Shown: positions 48,303-61,430, counted from the first letter of the stretch. The stretch: DNA of 64,000 nucleotides from Acridotheres tristis (GCA_037013685.1 CM072886.1:2108001-2172000), one strand, 5' to 3'. Program-made: numbers and translations. Notes: generated by a model from the letters alone, not told the origin.

Positions 48303-51300
48303 CTGGAAGAAAAGAAAAAAAACATGATTTAAAAAAACCCCTTCAGCTCACTGTTAAAACAACTTCTGTCTGTTGTGGTATAAATGCCAAAGCACAATTA
48401 TTGTAACACTTAGAGTAAACTCTGATATTTTTTCCCCTGTTATTAATTTTTCATGTTACACAGAACTCATAAATGGGAGGCATCCATTTTGTTTTAAAGT
48501 CCAGAGCTCAGTTAAAAAGTACATTTTAATACAGAGGTGTACACAAAACATCTCTTCTAGTGGTACCACACTGCCACTTGTTACCCAGACCTTTGGTTGC
48601 TGGCACTGCACCAGTATTGTTTGAATGTTTTATTGTCACATTGACTTTGTTCCTGGAAAATTTTTATCTAAACAGAGCAGTGAAGTATTTATGCCTTTCA
48701 TTCTGCCTGTGAGAAGCCAGGAGAGGGATAGATAAAGGGCTCATTTCACACGATGCAGATAAGGCTGGGGGTCTGGGAACTAAATCCAGTCCTCCACACC
48801 CAGACCTTGCCTACAACTGCGCCCTGATCAAATGTGATTCCTGGGAAATGTACTGCACTCTTGTTTGTGAACAAAACACTTCAAAATTTGGCTGTGAAGG
48901 GAGAAAATCCACATGCTGACAACCAGTATTGCCTGTTTTAACTTGTATACTCCAGGGCAGGAAGATTTCCTGGACTGTCAAGCTCACTGAGTGCCTGGGG
49001 CCTCTGACCAGCTAAAAAGAGCTTTAATTAACACAAGAACATCTCACTCCTTCAGCCAAGCTGTCAAAACTGAAGTTCACGTGGCTCTCTGGCACTCAGA
49101 ACTGCCTGATCCATCCAGGATTGTAAGTGCAAAGCACTTCTCACTTTGTAAAACATCTCTGCTCCCTGTCCCAGCTGGACCTCAAACCCACATCACAGTT
49201 TAATCGAGCAAAAGGAGGAGAGAGCAGTGCCGAGGATCAGCCTTGCCCCCAGGAGGTTTTTAGGCTAACATGCCAATATATGGGTTTGTCAAAAAACAAC
49301 AAAGCAGGAACACACTCAGCAGCACATTGTAAATTGGCCACCCTGCCCACCTCACACAGATCCCATTATTGGGGCATTCCACTGGTGCCACTCACCACAC
49401 CAAACTGGAAAACTGGTCAATACACCAGAATGAACAAACAGAAATCAAACTTTGCTTCTTAAAGGTGAAAAACGACACCAGTGAAGCTCAAAGAGCTTCG
49501 CAAACATTTTCAACAATGGAGTTCTTCGCACACAAGAAAACTCCTGTAAATGGGAGTAAATCAGTTATGCAGCTGTGAGTCACAAAAATATTTGAGTATC
49601 ACCTCCAGCAATTTCTGACACTTGAGTCATCTGAACATCTTCCCAGCCACGGGGCTGCTCTGCACTGAAATCAGCAGCAGACAACCCTTGTCTAAAGTCA
49701 CTTCTCGCATCCCTGTGACAGGTGGATTTTGACACTAAAACTCGCCCCTTTAATCTGTCTTTGCAGTAGCTCCGAGTCTGGGAGGGCTCTGGAAGGTGCC
49801 TTTGTTCATTTTCACAGCTGCTCCAGGAGGAGCAAGTTCAGCACAGCCCCGTGGGCTGCTGTTCCCAGGCTTTCCCTGCACTGTTTGCAGCTCTTCTCAC
49901 CAGGCTTCACCTCGGGATCACAAAGGATCTTGTGCAAACAAATCAAAGACATGACTGTTCAGTACTTTCAGGGTTGTTTTTTTTTGAGGTGTTTTGCAAT
50001 TTCTGTTATTTCTTCTTCGTGACAATGGATCCCATTATCTGAACTTCATTGCTTCCCATTTCCTGCTCAAAACTCCTCCTCTCTGTTTGGGGATGGCTCA
50101 AGATTTCACGGTGGTTTTAAATCTTTGTTTCTTATTCTCAGTGAACTAAGGTGTGCTTCTTTCAGCTTAATTTTCTCCTATGTCTTCTTTTCAGTTGCAC
50201 TTCCTCACAATTTTATGATTATTTAAAAATTCTCACCTCTCTCAATGCTTTCAAAAACTGTCTCAGTGCTTTTGATGAGGAAACCAAGGTAGAGGGCAGA
50301 ACAATGACAAAGCATCAATGGAATTAGAAAAACAATAAGAAAACTTACTCTGACTTTAGGGAAACTCACTTCCCAGAGAAGTTTTTCTACCACCCTTTGC
50401 TGCTCATGTCACTTTTAGATGTGGAAATTCACATACATGGTGTGATACAAGACACCTTTCTAAAACCTCTCATGTTCACCTGACGTCTGAGAGGTACAGA
50501 AAGCACAAGGTTAGAAAACAAAGATTTTATCACACCACAATTTGGCTCAAGTGGTGGATGATGTCTCTCCTCGGTCCAAATAACATTTTTAATTAGTGCT
50601 ATTTAAAAATATCATTTTCTATACTGAAAATGAGCATAAAATTTGGGAAAGTGCCTCACAAGCTTTGCTTTCTTCTGAGGTTTACAGGCTCAGGTTAGAC
50701 TGAAGTATTTTTCTGTTCCAAAGTCAAATCCCAGATCTGCCACAGATCCCTGATGAAAATGAGCCAGTTCTTGTGGTCTCTCGTTTTTTCCAGACTTTGC
50801 TAATAAAGTCTAATTATTTGTCAATGGAAAGGCAAATTTTTCAAAGCACCAGAGTTTGTATTTGCCATTTGCCAGAGCTGTTTCTCACTAATTTGTGTAA
50901 CACAAATTCTCCCTAAAATGAGCACCAATGGAGTACATTGAAAATCTGCAGTACATTGAAAATGACAGTACCAGAAAACACAAAGTTTCTTCACTTGGAA
51001 TTTATCTCTAGCCTTTCAAAGTTCACTAGATTTCCCAAATTTTCCCATTTCCTATCAGACTGGAGCTAAATTTTTCAAACTGTACTCCTAGAGATTTAAT
51101 GAGAAAGGAAGGCAGGGGTTTATAACCACATGTAATTAGCAATGCAGAGTGGAGGAGAGTCACTGAGAGATGGGAAGCATCCCAGTGCCAGCAGGTTTGT
51201 GCTCCAGGCTCTCCTTTGTGCTCTGGAAAAAGAAGAGGCAGGTCCCTGGTAAGAACAGAGTCCCCTTATTCTCATGGTATTAGTTAGAACCATTAATTAA

Positions 51301-51898
51301 TCTGAGTTTTTTGTGGGGTTTGTATTTAATTTGATTGATGTTACTACTGTCAAACTGGTGCATATGTTCGTAAAAGCAACGAGGTGAGGTTTTCCATTAT
51401 TAAAAAAAAATGAAAAAGCCACAACTAGCTCTCATTTATTTTAATAATATGCTTGCAAGAGCTCAGTGTCCTGCTTTCACAGCATCCCAGAATGGCATGC
51501 AGATATTCCTGCCACATGTCCAATGCCCTGAAACTTCCTGCACCCCTTTTTGTGGCAAAACTCGATTTTCCCTTATTTTCCTTTCCCCTCCCTGCACATT
51601 TCACTTCTAAGACTGAAGATCCTGATCCTTCATAAATACAGACAATTCCCCCTTTCTTAACAGTAACAATGTCACCCTTGATTAGGCACCTCTTGTAAAC
51701 CATTTGTTTTCTCATCCTAAAAACAGAGCTGTCAAATTTTAGGACAAAATTCTCATTAGATCTTTTGGTACTGCAATTGTAGGATTCCAGCAAACTTTAC
51801 CTAGAAAAAGATGCAGATTTTTGGGTAGAGGTGGAGGTGTAGCACCAATCCTTCAGAGGAGTGGGGCACAAGCATTGTGACACCTCAGGTGCAAATAA

Positions 51899-52075
51899 AT
51901 CATGGAATTACAGGATGGTTTAGCTTGGAAAGGCCCTCTAAGATCATCAAGTCCAACCATTAACCCCACACTGCCAAGGCCACCATCAAACCATGTCCCC
52001 AAGTGCCACATCCACACGTTTTTGAACACTTCCAGGGGTAGTGATGCTCTCTCTGAGCCTCCTTTCCTCCAGTTA
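51899..52075 (-). repeat. CR1 LINE fragment
   Basis: Minus-oriented copy: ATCATCAAGTCCAACCATTA, CCATGTCCCCAAGTGCCACA and GAACACTTCCAGGGGTAGTG. Confidence 0.9.
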
Positions 52076-53955
52076 ATTTTGCATTTTTGATATGAAGGGA
52101 TGTGTGGACAGCAGAGCACCCGAGCAGGTCGAGGGCTCTCAGTGAAGAGAACCCCACAAAAACCACATTCAATTCCTTGAGTATTTTAATTGTAGTCAAT
52201 AAATAATGATTATGGTTCATTTTGGGCTTTGTTGGAGAAGTGGTGATGTCTTCTTATCTGCTGCTCTCTGCTCATCCCCATCCTCATTTTATTCAATTTT
52301 TGTCCCAGTTTCAGAAGCAATGCAGAATAAAAAGTGCTCACAAAGGAGGGGAAAGGAGAGGGGAAATAAATTTAGAGCACCCAAGGGAAAAAGGAGTTTG
52401 GCAAGCCCGAAACTCAGATGGATCTCACCTCACTGAGTGGGATTCCAGAGTTTGCTTGTGCCCATCTCCACCCCCTTAGGTCAATTAATCTCAGAGCTGA
52501 AGCTTAAAAACTGTCAGTGCTAATTTAACTTGTGCATGGTGGACAATTTGCTTTTGGAGAAACTGTGAGACATAAATCCCTATTACAAATGTCATCTTCC
52601 ACGTATCCAAAGAGAGCTGGTGCACTCTGGTCAAGGGGTGGAAAGTAAAGCACTTTAATAATGAAAGGTGCCAAAAATATTTTCATCCATCTCCCTCACG
52701 TGGCACTGACGAATGTCATGAAATAATGAAAATTTTCTGGATCTGTGAATGCCATAAAAAATTAATGTCAAATGACATCAGGACAGTTTAAGGTTTTTAA
52801 ATGCCAGAAGATATTTTATCCTTTATTGACCATGAGATGGGATATTAGTCATTTGAAGAGCTTATTCTCCATGAGGCAGGAAAATCACATTAACTCTTTG
52901 TTTCCTGGTATTTTTGCTCTTTTCCTGCTCTAAATACCTTAAAAAGATTTTCTCTGGCTCACAACTTGATAAAAGCCTTCATGTTCCTGCAAAGGGATCA
53001 AAGAATATGACACAACCATTACCCAGATGATTGAGTTCCTTGAAAGCTGCTCAATGACACTCACTGCTGCAAAGGAAGAGCTGCTTCACAACCTTTAATG
53101 GCATTAATTTTGCAACAAATCCTATAAAACAGGAAGCAATCTTCCTCTCCCTTTATTTAAGAGCATCACTGCTTTCCCTGTTTGTTAATGGTTGTGCAAA
53201 GTGTCTGACTCAGAGAGAATCAAAGCTGCTGTTTCTGCTTCGGGAATGGCATCAGTTGCTCTGTTGGTGCTCTGCTGAGGAGAAATTAAATCCTGTTGGA
53301 AGACATTCCCATCTGCCAGAGCCACTCTGCAATCTTTTGATTGCACATAGAGAGAAACATGTGGTTTATGGATGGTGTTAAACCCATCCTGGAGGGGGAA
53401 TCTAAAAACCAGCCCATCCCTACCTCTAGGGAGCCTGTTCCTCACCTCTGACTGTAAAACCAGGCTGACTTGTGGAAAACTCTAAAATCACTTGATACAA
53501 ATGCCATTCCACGTTGGAAACCTGGCTTCCTTAATACAGGTATCCTAAATCCTTGTGGATTTTACATCTTCCAACATTTATCAAATGGTACCAGATATTT
53601 ATGGTTAAAACCCTGAACAGAGCCCTCAGTGTCAGTGCTGTGGGTGCCCCTCTGTGAGCTCAGAGCATTCCTACTCCAGTCAACACAAAATTCATCAACA
53701 GAGCCCATGGCACCTCCAGAGCTGTTCAGGTACCTCCACGGTGTCTTTGGCCACTGCTGACCAGATTTCTGTGGACATGAAAGGGGACTGGACACCAGTC
53801 TTGGACAGACACCCCAGCAGAAATTAAGAGTCCTGACTCTGCTCTCTCCAAAGGAACTCACCCTGTGCTTTACCAAACAGGTATTTTCATGCTGCTGTTC
53901 ATGTGATCACTGTAAATGGCTAATTCAAGTTCAGATGAATCACTGCTCAAACCAT

Positions 53956-54262
53956 ACAATCATAAAGTCATAGAATGGCTCGGGTTGGAAGGGAACTTAA
54001 AGATCATTTTGTTTAAACCACCTGCCATGGGCAGAGACACCTTCCACCTTCCAAACCCTGTCCAGCCTGGCCTTGGACACTTCCAGGGATCCAGGGACAG
54101 CCACAGCTTCCCTGGGCACCCTGTGCCAGGGCATCCTCATCCTCACAGGGAAGATTTTACCACCCTCAGAGGGAAACATTTCTTCCTAAAATCTAATGTA
54201 GCCCAGCCCTCTGTCAATTTAAAGCCCTTCTCTCTGGTTCTATACCCTTGTACAACCCAGGG
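53956..54262 (-). repeat. CR1 LINE fragment
   Basis: About 305 bp, minus: CATAGAATGGCTCGGGTTGG, CTTCCAGGGATCCAGGGACA and GGCACCCTGTGCCAGGGCAT. Confidence 0.92.
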
Positions 54263-54579
54263 AGCTTTCCAGTGACTGGAATCCCTGCATGACACTCAGC
54301 TGCAGAGAACCAGACTAAACCAGAGGAAACTCCTCCAAAACAATGTGAGATTGCCCCAGAAGGCTGCTGACCTTGCCAGCTGCAAGGCTGGGTGACATTT
54401 GCTGAGGTCGTGGCTCCCAGAAGAGCACACGTGGCCACAGGGGTGTGCAGGGAAGGGCCATGTCTGAGGCTCTTTCTTGGCTGGGCACACTGAGATGAGG
54501 ACACACAGAGCCCAGGTGAAGCTCTGAGTGCTCTGAGGGGAGTCTGGGCTTCTCCCAGAACAGGAATCATTCCCTAGGT

Positions 54580-54867
54580 AGAATCACAAAGTCACACAGG
54601 TTGGAAGTGCCCTCCAAGGTCACTGATTCCAAGCTTGTCCCCAGCCCAGAGCCCTGAGTGCCACCTCCAGTGCCTTCCTTGGACACCTCCAGGAATGGGC
54701 ACTCCAAACCTCCCTGGGAAGCCCCTTCCAATGCCTGACCACCCTTTCCACAAAAAAAAATTATCCTGATGTCCAACCTGAACCTCTCCTGGCACAGTTT
54801 GAGGCCATTTCCTCTTGTCCTGTCCCTTGTTCCCTGGGAGCAGAGCCCAGCCCTCACCCAACCTAAG
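54580..54867 (-). repeat. CR1 LINE fragment
   Basis: About 290 bp, minus, of the same subfamily as the 17311 copy: CCACCTCCAGTGCCTTCCTT and GATGTCCAACCTGAACCTCT. Confidence 0.92.
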
Positions 54868-55129
54868 ATTTTTTGAGATACTCTGAAGTACCTGACAGAT
54901 CCAATGACACAGAAACTCTGGGAAATCTGCACCTTTTTGCAGGGGAGCCTGGAGATAAGGATGTCCTGGGACATCTCAGAGAACAGCAGTTGCACCTGAA
55001 CAGGCAAATTTATTGAGTCTCATAAGCCCATCCTGCCACAAAATTAAAGATATCCCACTGTCCTTAGCTTAAGTCCAACATAGTCCCAATGATTTAAAAG
55101 GAAAATATATATATATATACACATATAAA

Positions 55130-55285
55130 ATGGAATCTTAGAGTCATTGAGGTTTAAAAAACCTCTAAGAACATCAAGTCCAACACTGCCAGGTCCACAC
55201 TAAACCATGTTCCTATTTTGAACACTTCCCTGGACAATGAATCCACCACTTCCCTGGAGAGCCTGTTCTAGTGCTTGACCTCAAT
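55130..55285 (-). repeat. CR1 LINE fragment
   Basis: Diverged minus copy: ACATCAAGTCCAACACTGCC and CCACCACTTCCCTGGAGAGC. Confidence 0.82.
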
Positions 55286-56339
55286 GTATAATCAAATATA
55301 CACATTATTTTCCTCATTGCTCTAGTGGTATGATGTACTAGAAAGTGTTTTTCAGAGATATTTCTTTGTGGTTTACTAACTTTGCTGGTATATAAAACCC
55401 AGTGAGTGAATGCTGAGCTCAGGGGAGGGCACAGAGCAGGAACAGCAGGAAATTATTTCAAATGCACAGGGGTCTTGTCCTGCAAGATATAACATCACAG
55501 CAGCTTCTGTCTCCTCTCCCTGGGTGTTGGGACAGGAGTGATGAGCTCCCAGGGAATTTTGGAAACGAGGAAGTCAGTGCTAGGATCAGGAATTTTGAAT
55601 TTCCCCTCTGTGCCTGCAAAGAATTTTGGTGTGGCCTTGGGCAAGTGATGTAATCAGCACATGCTGGTTAATGAGTGCAGTGCCCAGGCCTGTTGAACAG
55701 GGATGATATTGTTCATTCCTAATGTTCATTCCTACCCCCATTCCTCATCTATCCTGTGTGTTTGCCTACGAGGCTTTAAAAATGGAGCTCAGTGCAGGAT
55801 CTCCAGTGCAAAAGAACTTAATTCTCTGTTAAGGCCTGCAGGGCTTCTATAATAAAAATAGTGAGAAATAACTAAAAACTACCAGGAGATACAATCAGCC
55901 CTGTTGCTGCATGGCCCCTTGAGACCTGAGTTTTAAAGTAAAGCTTCTCAGAACACCCTGAACAGTGAGTTAAGCCACCTCCTCCATTAATCTCCCCTGC
56001 CCATTATTTGGCAGGTTAATTCCTTGGCCTGTGGCCACATTTGTCATTCCAGCAGGAAAAAACCCAAAAACTTTATTATGTACAGTTCCAGCTTGTTTAT
56101 TTTCTGTCAGAGACTTAATTAATGATTGTGCTAAACTGCTCATTTTGCACAACAAACACAACAGTTCCGTGGGTTGATTCAATTTTCACTGCACAACATC
56201 CATATTATTGGATTTCACCAGGAGCCATTTTTGCATCCACAGCAGTGGTGCTGCAAGTGCAGGGAGGATGTTTTGATATTTGGGAATTCATGTATGGCTT
56301 GGAAACCTCCTTTACATCAGACTAAGAGCTGGTTTCTCC

Positions 56340-57218
56340 CTCCTTATTGAGATGTTCCCCCTGTGGATGATGAGAAGCCCCACTGGCAGTGAAGCTGTGG
56401 AGATAGTTTGGGATTTGCTGTCTCAGGTTGCAATACAGGATGTGACCAAAAGTTTGTATCCTGTCACCATCTGTTAAACCAGGTGGGGCAGTGATCCTGA
56501 TCTCTCTGGGAGATATTCTCTGCTAATGGGACAGCTGATAAAAACCATGTGGGGCAGTGTTCTTTATCTCTTCCACAGCCCATCCTCCCTCCAGGAGATC
56601 TCTCCTGTTAATGGGTCATTTGTTAACCCAGTTGGGGCAGTGTTCTTTATCTTTTCCACAGCCCATCCTCCCTCCAGGAGATCTCTCCTGTTCATGGCCA
56701 TGGAGTCCCAGTGCATGGCTGATAAAATTCCATCATCCCACTGGGAGATGCTCCACCCAGGGGGAGGAGCCAAACATTTCCTACCCAGATAAAATCTGAG
56801 ATTTGTAACACCAAGGCAGCCTTTTTCCATTGGATCCCAGAGGAAAACCAGACCCTTCCACATCATCCCTGGAGCTTTGGAGGAAAACTGCACCTTGTGC
56901 AGGAGCCCTGCTCCAGCAGAACCACATCTGTCACTGCAGGAGGATGCAGCCACCATGGAATGGGACTGCACCAACCCTGACTGACTGATGGGGCAGCTTG
57001 GATTCTCACTCTGCCACTGCTTTGGGTTTGTTCTCTGTAATACTGGATTTCTGTTTTCATTTTCCTAGCAAAGAACTCTTATTCCCATTCCCATATCTTT
57101 GCCTGAGAGCCCCTTAATTTCCAAATTATAATAATTTGGAGGGAGGGGGTTGACATTCTCCATTTTAAAAAGAATCTCCTGCCTTTCTTGGCAGACACCT
57201 GTCTTTCAAACCAAGACA
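56340..57218 (+). mobile_element. Endogenous-retrovirus LTR, passerine type, beside exon 3
   Basis: About 880 bp resembling a songbird LTR family from memory. Inside are a tandem repeat (56485-56700), a promoter-like ACCCAGATAAAATC near 56785, and a 3' part with CTTTGCCTGAGAGCCCCTTA, ATAATTTGGAGGGAGGGGG and CTTTCAAACCAAGACA at its end. It is antisense to VIPR1. No internal viral genes adjoin it. The start is uncertain by 100 bp or more; the end is firmer. Confidence 0.72.
56485..56700 (+). repeat. Tandem repeat inside the LTR, 83-bp unit
   Basis: Three copies begin with GGGGCAGTG at 56485, 56551 and 56634. The later two share GTTCTTTATCT, CCACAGCCCATCCTCCCTCC and GGAGATCTCTCCTGTT. The first spacing is 66 bp because 17 bp are missing. 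Confidence 0.9.
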
Positions 57219-57227
57219 TCTGCTTAC

Positions 57228-57335
57228 CCAGGAAGGAGGTCAGGAACCTGAAGTACTTGGGGCAAGGCCGTACCACGACTTCTCCCACCTCTGCTTCAGG
57301 CCAGCACGTGATGTTGTCCCACTGCCTCCTGCAGC
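57228..57335 (-). CDS. VIPR1: VIPR1 exon 3: ectodomain, first part
   Basis: This exon encodes residues 1-35 of the visible protein plus a split Gly at each end. It carries three cysteines of the hormone-receptor domain, in GCRRQWD, TCWP and PCPKY, and the sequon Asn-Ile-Thr. The WDN.TCWP motif is a hallmark of class B1 receptors and forms part of the peptide-binding fold. The acceptor is a pyrimidine-rich tract ending CTTCCAG and the donor is GTAAGC. It is 108 bp with phase 1 at both ends, the expected exon 3 layout. An LTR-like element ends only about 9 bp from its donor, described separately. Confidence 0.93.
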
Positions 57336-59838
57336 CTGGAAGAGAGAAAAGCAGATGGTGGAGCACTCAGGAGTGCTGGATGCAGCAGAGCAGCTCTGCA
57401 AAGCTGTGCAGAGCCCCTCACCCCGGCACAGGTGCCTTTTGGAATGAAACCCCATGGAAATATTCCCATTAAATACACAGATTTTACCTCCCCCAGTCCC
57501 TAAAAGTCAGCACCGTAATTTTCCAGAATTTAGTATTGAAAGAACAGCAGATAAGGGCAAAAAAAGAGACAGATCAGGCTTGATACAAGAATAGTGTCTT
57601 CTCCTAGATTAAAAAGGCAGACATTACTCATTAAATCTCTCTCTTCCTTGCCTTTGTCATTTCCTGTTGTATTAAAACACCTGATCTGAACCTGCGAGAC
57701 ATTCCTCCTCTGTTTCCTCCAAATGCCATCACCTTTTTCTTCCCATTGCAACAATTGTGCAGCTCTCACAGCAGGAAGGGGACACAGAGGACAAACAAGG
57801 GATTAAGGACCAAAATCCCTTCACCAGAAGCAGTTTCCTTCTTAAAAAGGGAAAAGGCACAAAACACTGCTGGAGGCTGAGCAGGGACAGTGCTGGGGCC
57901 AGGAGATGATCCCTATGGAAGAGTGAGGGAAGGTGGCACATCCTGAGCTATCCAAGCCAGGAATGAAGGAATAACCAACACAGGGAGAAAACACAGGGTT
58001 TTGTCAAAGTGAAGCCTTGCTGAAGATTTTCTGAGTAGAACAAAAGCTTTAGTGGAAGGAAAAAAAATGCCATGTCCTTTCCAGAGATTTATAATGTTCT
58101 GATTTTGCCCTTTTATTTCTCAAAAGGCATTAATAATACCCCATGTATGATGCATTGTTGGATCACATAACATTAACGCTGAATCCAAGAGGAGTTGGCA
58201 GATCTGAATTAAAAATAAAATAAAAACCCAGGAATCAATCACATTTTTACATTGATATGTTTCCATTTCAGAGTTCTTAGCAGAATTTTGACATTTTCCC
58301 CCTTGCTTTATATTTCCAACAGCCAGGCACTTCAGTTGCTGCCTGGGTGAGATGGATGGTGTAGTAGTTTAGATTTGCTAATTTTAATATACTTATTTTC
58401 TGCTGTCAAATAGGATTAGGAGCAAAAGCAAGGCAGGCTTGAAAATACAAAGGGTGTAAAGAAAAACTTGATTAACAACATAAAGAAATAATAAATTCAG
58501 AATAAAACCTTTAGACCTCTCTCCTCCCCTCTCCTACACCTTGTTGTCTTTCTTAACAACAAGATCAAACAGAAACACTTCAGTCAGTTACCAACTTAAA
58601 TAATATTTTTCAGGTCACTCTATGGAGAGGAGTCTCCCCTTGTCAGGCCACAGGGACTTTTCCACAAGAAGAAAAACCAATTCTCTCGTGGCTTCACTTT
58701 CCCATCACAACCCATGGTTGTCAGCAGAGCTCCCTTTTGCAGCACCTGTGCTCGGAGTTATTTGTCACACCCCATTAGATGGAAACACTCCCCCAAATGT
58801 GACTCACACACTGTTGAGATCAACAGCCCCACAGCAGAGAGACTGAGATGTGAAGAACAAAGTGGTGAGAAAATGTTGAGGAAATATTCTCACGTGCCAG
58901 CAAAGGCAACTATGAAAACCCCTGTCAGGTAATTACACCCTGCTCTGAAATTCCTCCTTTAAATCATCTTTTACTCCTTGAGCTGAGGAAAGGGCTGCTC
59001 TCGTCCCCAGCCTGTGCAGATGTGTCTCAGATCAATAGGGAGCACTCAGAAATGCTTTGAAGCTGAAAAAGAGCCCTTAGCTCGCTTTCAAAGTGATTTT
59101 ACAGGCTTTTTTTCTCCTCTCTTCTTTCATGAACAAACTGAACTTTTCAAATGAAGTCCTGAGCTGAGTTTATCGGAGCCTGAAAAATGGAGTAACTGAT
59201 GGAATCTCCTTCACCCGGCTCTCCTGCAGAGTTCATTAAAAGTCAGGTTTCAGGTCTTTGTATCAAGTGCCCAACTCAGCTCCCACATCCTCACACTTAT
59301 CTCCCACCAAACAGCCAGCAGCTCCAGAAGTGTCAGGATATTAAAGATTCCAAGGAAAATGATTCCATGATGGAATATTTCACGTTCTACAATCTTTTCC
59401 TCCACCAGCTGCAATAAATTAGAGTGCAGCCATTACCTCATGATAGGTTATAATACAAAATAAAAGCTATCTGATAGCATCAGATGGCTTTTTAAATGCC
59501 CTGAATTATGCACTCTGAGAGTTTAGGTGATCTGTATCTTTTTCCCTGTTGACATTTTTCAGCACCGCCTGTGATGTGTGAAGAAAGCTTTTAGGTGCTC
59601 ATTTTTATATCAAAAGCTTTGTTTTTTTCTGATTAAAAGAAAGTGAAACTGGCCTTGCAAGGCACATAAAGTGTATTTTTACAAATCATTGCTTCTGTAA
59701 ACACACCTTGTACCTGCCCATTAGCTCTTACAACACCCATCTTCCTCATTGCTGCCCCAGGCATGCTGAAAATATTTCTGCAATAAATAAAGAAGGCGAT
59801 GGAAGCCAGAATTCTGGCTGGCAGTGCCTGTCACCACA

Positions 59839-59984
59839 GGATCAGTGAATCTTGGAATGATTTGGGTTGGAATGGGCCCTAAGGAACATTTCATTCCAAC
59901 CCCCTGCCACTGTCCCAGGCTGCTCCAACCCCCGTCCAACCTGGCCTTGGGCACTTCCAGGGATCCAGGGGCAGCCACAGCTTC
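59839..59984 (-). repeat. CR1 LINE fragment
   Basis: Minus-oriented 3' end: GGAATGATTTGGGTTGGAAT and CACTTCCAGGGATCCAGGGG. Confidence 0.9.
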
Positions 59985-61162
59985 TAACAGGTCTGTGTCT
60001 TTCTTGTGCTAATTATCTGCAGTTCAGGAAAGTCAAAAATATTTAGTGAGCAGAAGAGAAAAACTGAGTTTAAAGAGCTGGAACAATTGGAGATTGACAC
60101 CTGCAAAATGCTTTGCATGCACAGTCCCATGCTGTAATCATCCCATCACAACTTCACGTAAAACTTTGTGCCTTTTCACCTGACCCAGCACACAGCCAAC
60201 CTTTATCAAGGAGCCTTCCAGAAACTGCTTTTCTTCCTCCCAAACTGATAGACTTTATCCTAGAAAACTGCTGGGATTGAGAGGTTGGCAGGCAAAAAAA
60301 CTGTCTGGGGGCAGAAGCAGCTGCACTGTGCCTTGAAAGAAAGAAATCCCTCTCATCCCTCTGGCATCACTTGGTTTAGCAAAGATGACAAGTCTGGCCT
60401 GATCATGTCAAGTTTGGGGGTTGATAAGTGCTTCCTCATTAATTAATTATAAATGTTGTCTTCTACCTTGCACTCAGTGCCTGCAGGGAGGATGCAAAGG
60501 TATTTATCACTCCTCACCCAGTGCAGCAAGTGCCAATGAGTTAAAACACTCCCACTCTCCACTTCCATCAAAAGAACTGCTCTGCTCACGTGCCTGTCCC
60601 AAAAACCCACGGGATACACACTGCCAAGGGCAGTGGGAAGGATCCCAGGTGAATCTGGAGGAGCTGTATAAAAATAAGTGTGTGGCTTTTCCAAGCCAGC
60701 AGCACTCACCACCTCTCTGGGTGTCTCAGGTGCAGTCTTTAAACTCTTGTCATTATAAAAATAAGCTTTAAAAAACTAAATAGATATTTTTTTAAAAGAA
60801 GAGGGGTTTTTTTTCCAATTTTAATTATTTTAACTGTGACTTCCATACCCTCAGCTTTGCCCTTCCTTGCCAGACCATGAAGTGCTCTCTGGAGCTGAAT
60901 ATTTTCTTCTGCAGGGCTGCAGGGCAAAATCCTTCATGCTTCTAAAGAAGCTGGAGCTCAGATCCTTCTATCCAGCAGCTCAGCCTTCCTCTCTGCAAGC
61001 CAAATACCCCCATGCAAGCCAAGGGCTGCACCAGCCTCACTCAGAGCCCTCCTCTAAGAGGTTCTGGCTCAGAAGTAGCTGAGGACCAGTGACACCACTG
61101 AGCTCCTAAATACCTGCTGATGTTTTGGGGTAAATGGATGCCAACTGCTTCCCACAAAGGAA

Positions 61163-61430
61163 GGGTCCTTAAAATCATCTCAGTCATCATTCCAATCCCC
61201 TGCCATGGGCAGGAACATCTTCCACTATCCCAGGGTGATCCAAGCCCCATCCAGCCTGGGCTGGAACACTCCAGGGGTCCAGGGGCAGCAACAGCTGCTC
61301 TGGGCACCCTGTGCCAGGGCATCACTGCCTTTATAGGGAACAATTCCTTCCTAATATCTCATCTAAACCCACCCTCCTTCAGTTTGAAGCCATTCCCCCT
61401 TGTCCTCTCACTCCATTTCCAGTACTGTCT
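61163..61430 (-). repeat. CR1 LINE fragment
   Basis: About 270 bp, minus: CCTGCCATGGGCAGGAACAT, GGCACCCTGTGCCAGGGCAT and CCATTCCCCCTTGTCC. Confidence 0.9.

Larger units (their letters stand above)
48303..57227 (-). other. VIPR1 intron 3
   Basis: An 8.9-kb intron with four minus-strand CR1 fragments (51899, 53956, 54580, 55130), a short TA run (55104-55119) and an LTR-like element (about 56340-57218) that fills the start of the intron next to the exon 3 donor. Confidence 0.9.
12498..57335 (-). other. VIPR1: VIPR1 gene body, exons 3-13 (5' partial)
   Basis: This is the gene-level entry for the VPAC1 receptor, a plasma-membrane class B1 GPCR that binds VIP and PACAP and in known family members couples mainly to Gs and cAMP. 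Eleven exons of 108, 104, 101, 133, 154, 61, 70, 92, 130, 42 and 192 (coding) bp join in phase into 394 residues plus stop, numbered here from the first full codon of exon 3. The exon sizes match the pattern known for this family. VPAC1 is chosen over VPAC2, PAC1 or GHRHR because the C-tail (QAEL..KWRRWHL near its start, FQAEFSLV at its end) fits VPAC1. No frameshift or stop interrupts it, so it looks functional. The signal peptide and first ectodomain exon are missing from the window. The paralogue assignment is from recalled family sequences, not a search. Confidence 0.95.

Noticed and set aside
20594..57218. Retroviral coding genes between the LTR-like elements
   Set aside because: The four LTRs belong to different types, are separated by normal VIPR1 exons, and no gag, pol or env-like frames occur. 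They are best seen as separate solo or partial LTRs.
59700..59790. Candidate VIPR1 exon 2 bounded by TTTATTGCAG and GTACAAGG
   Set aside because: No frame gives the expected cysteine pattern; one frame has a stop and another lacks cysteine.
60443..60530. Candidate VIPR1 exon 2 with a CR-type acceptor and a Thr-Glu-Cys-Lys stretch
   Set aside because: Only one cysteine, a stop soon after, and the phase does not fit exon 3.
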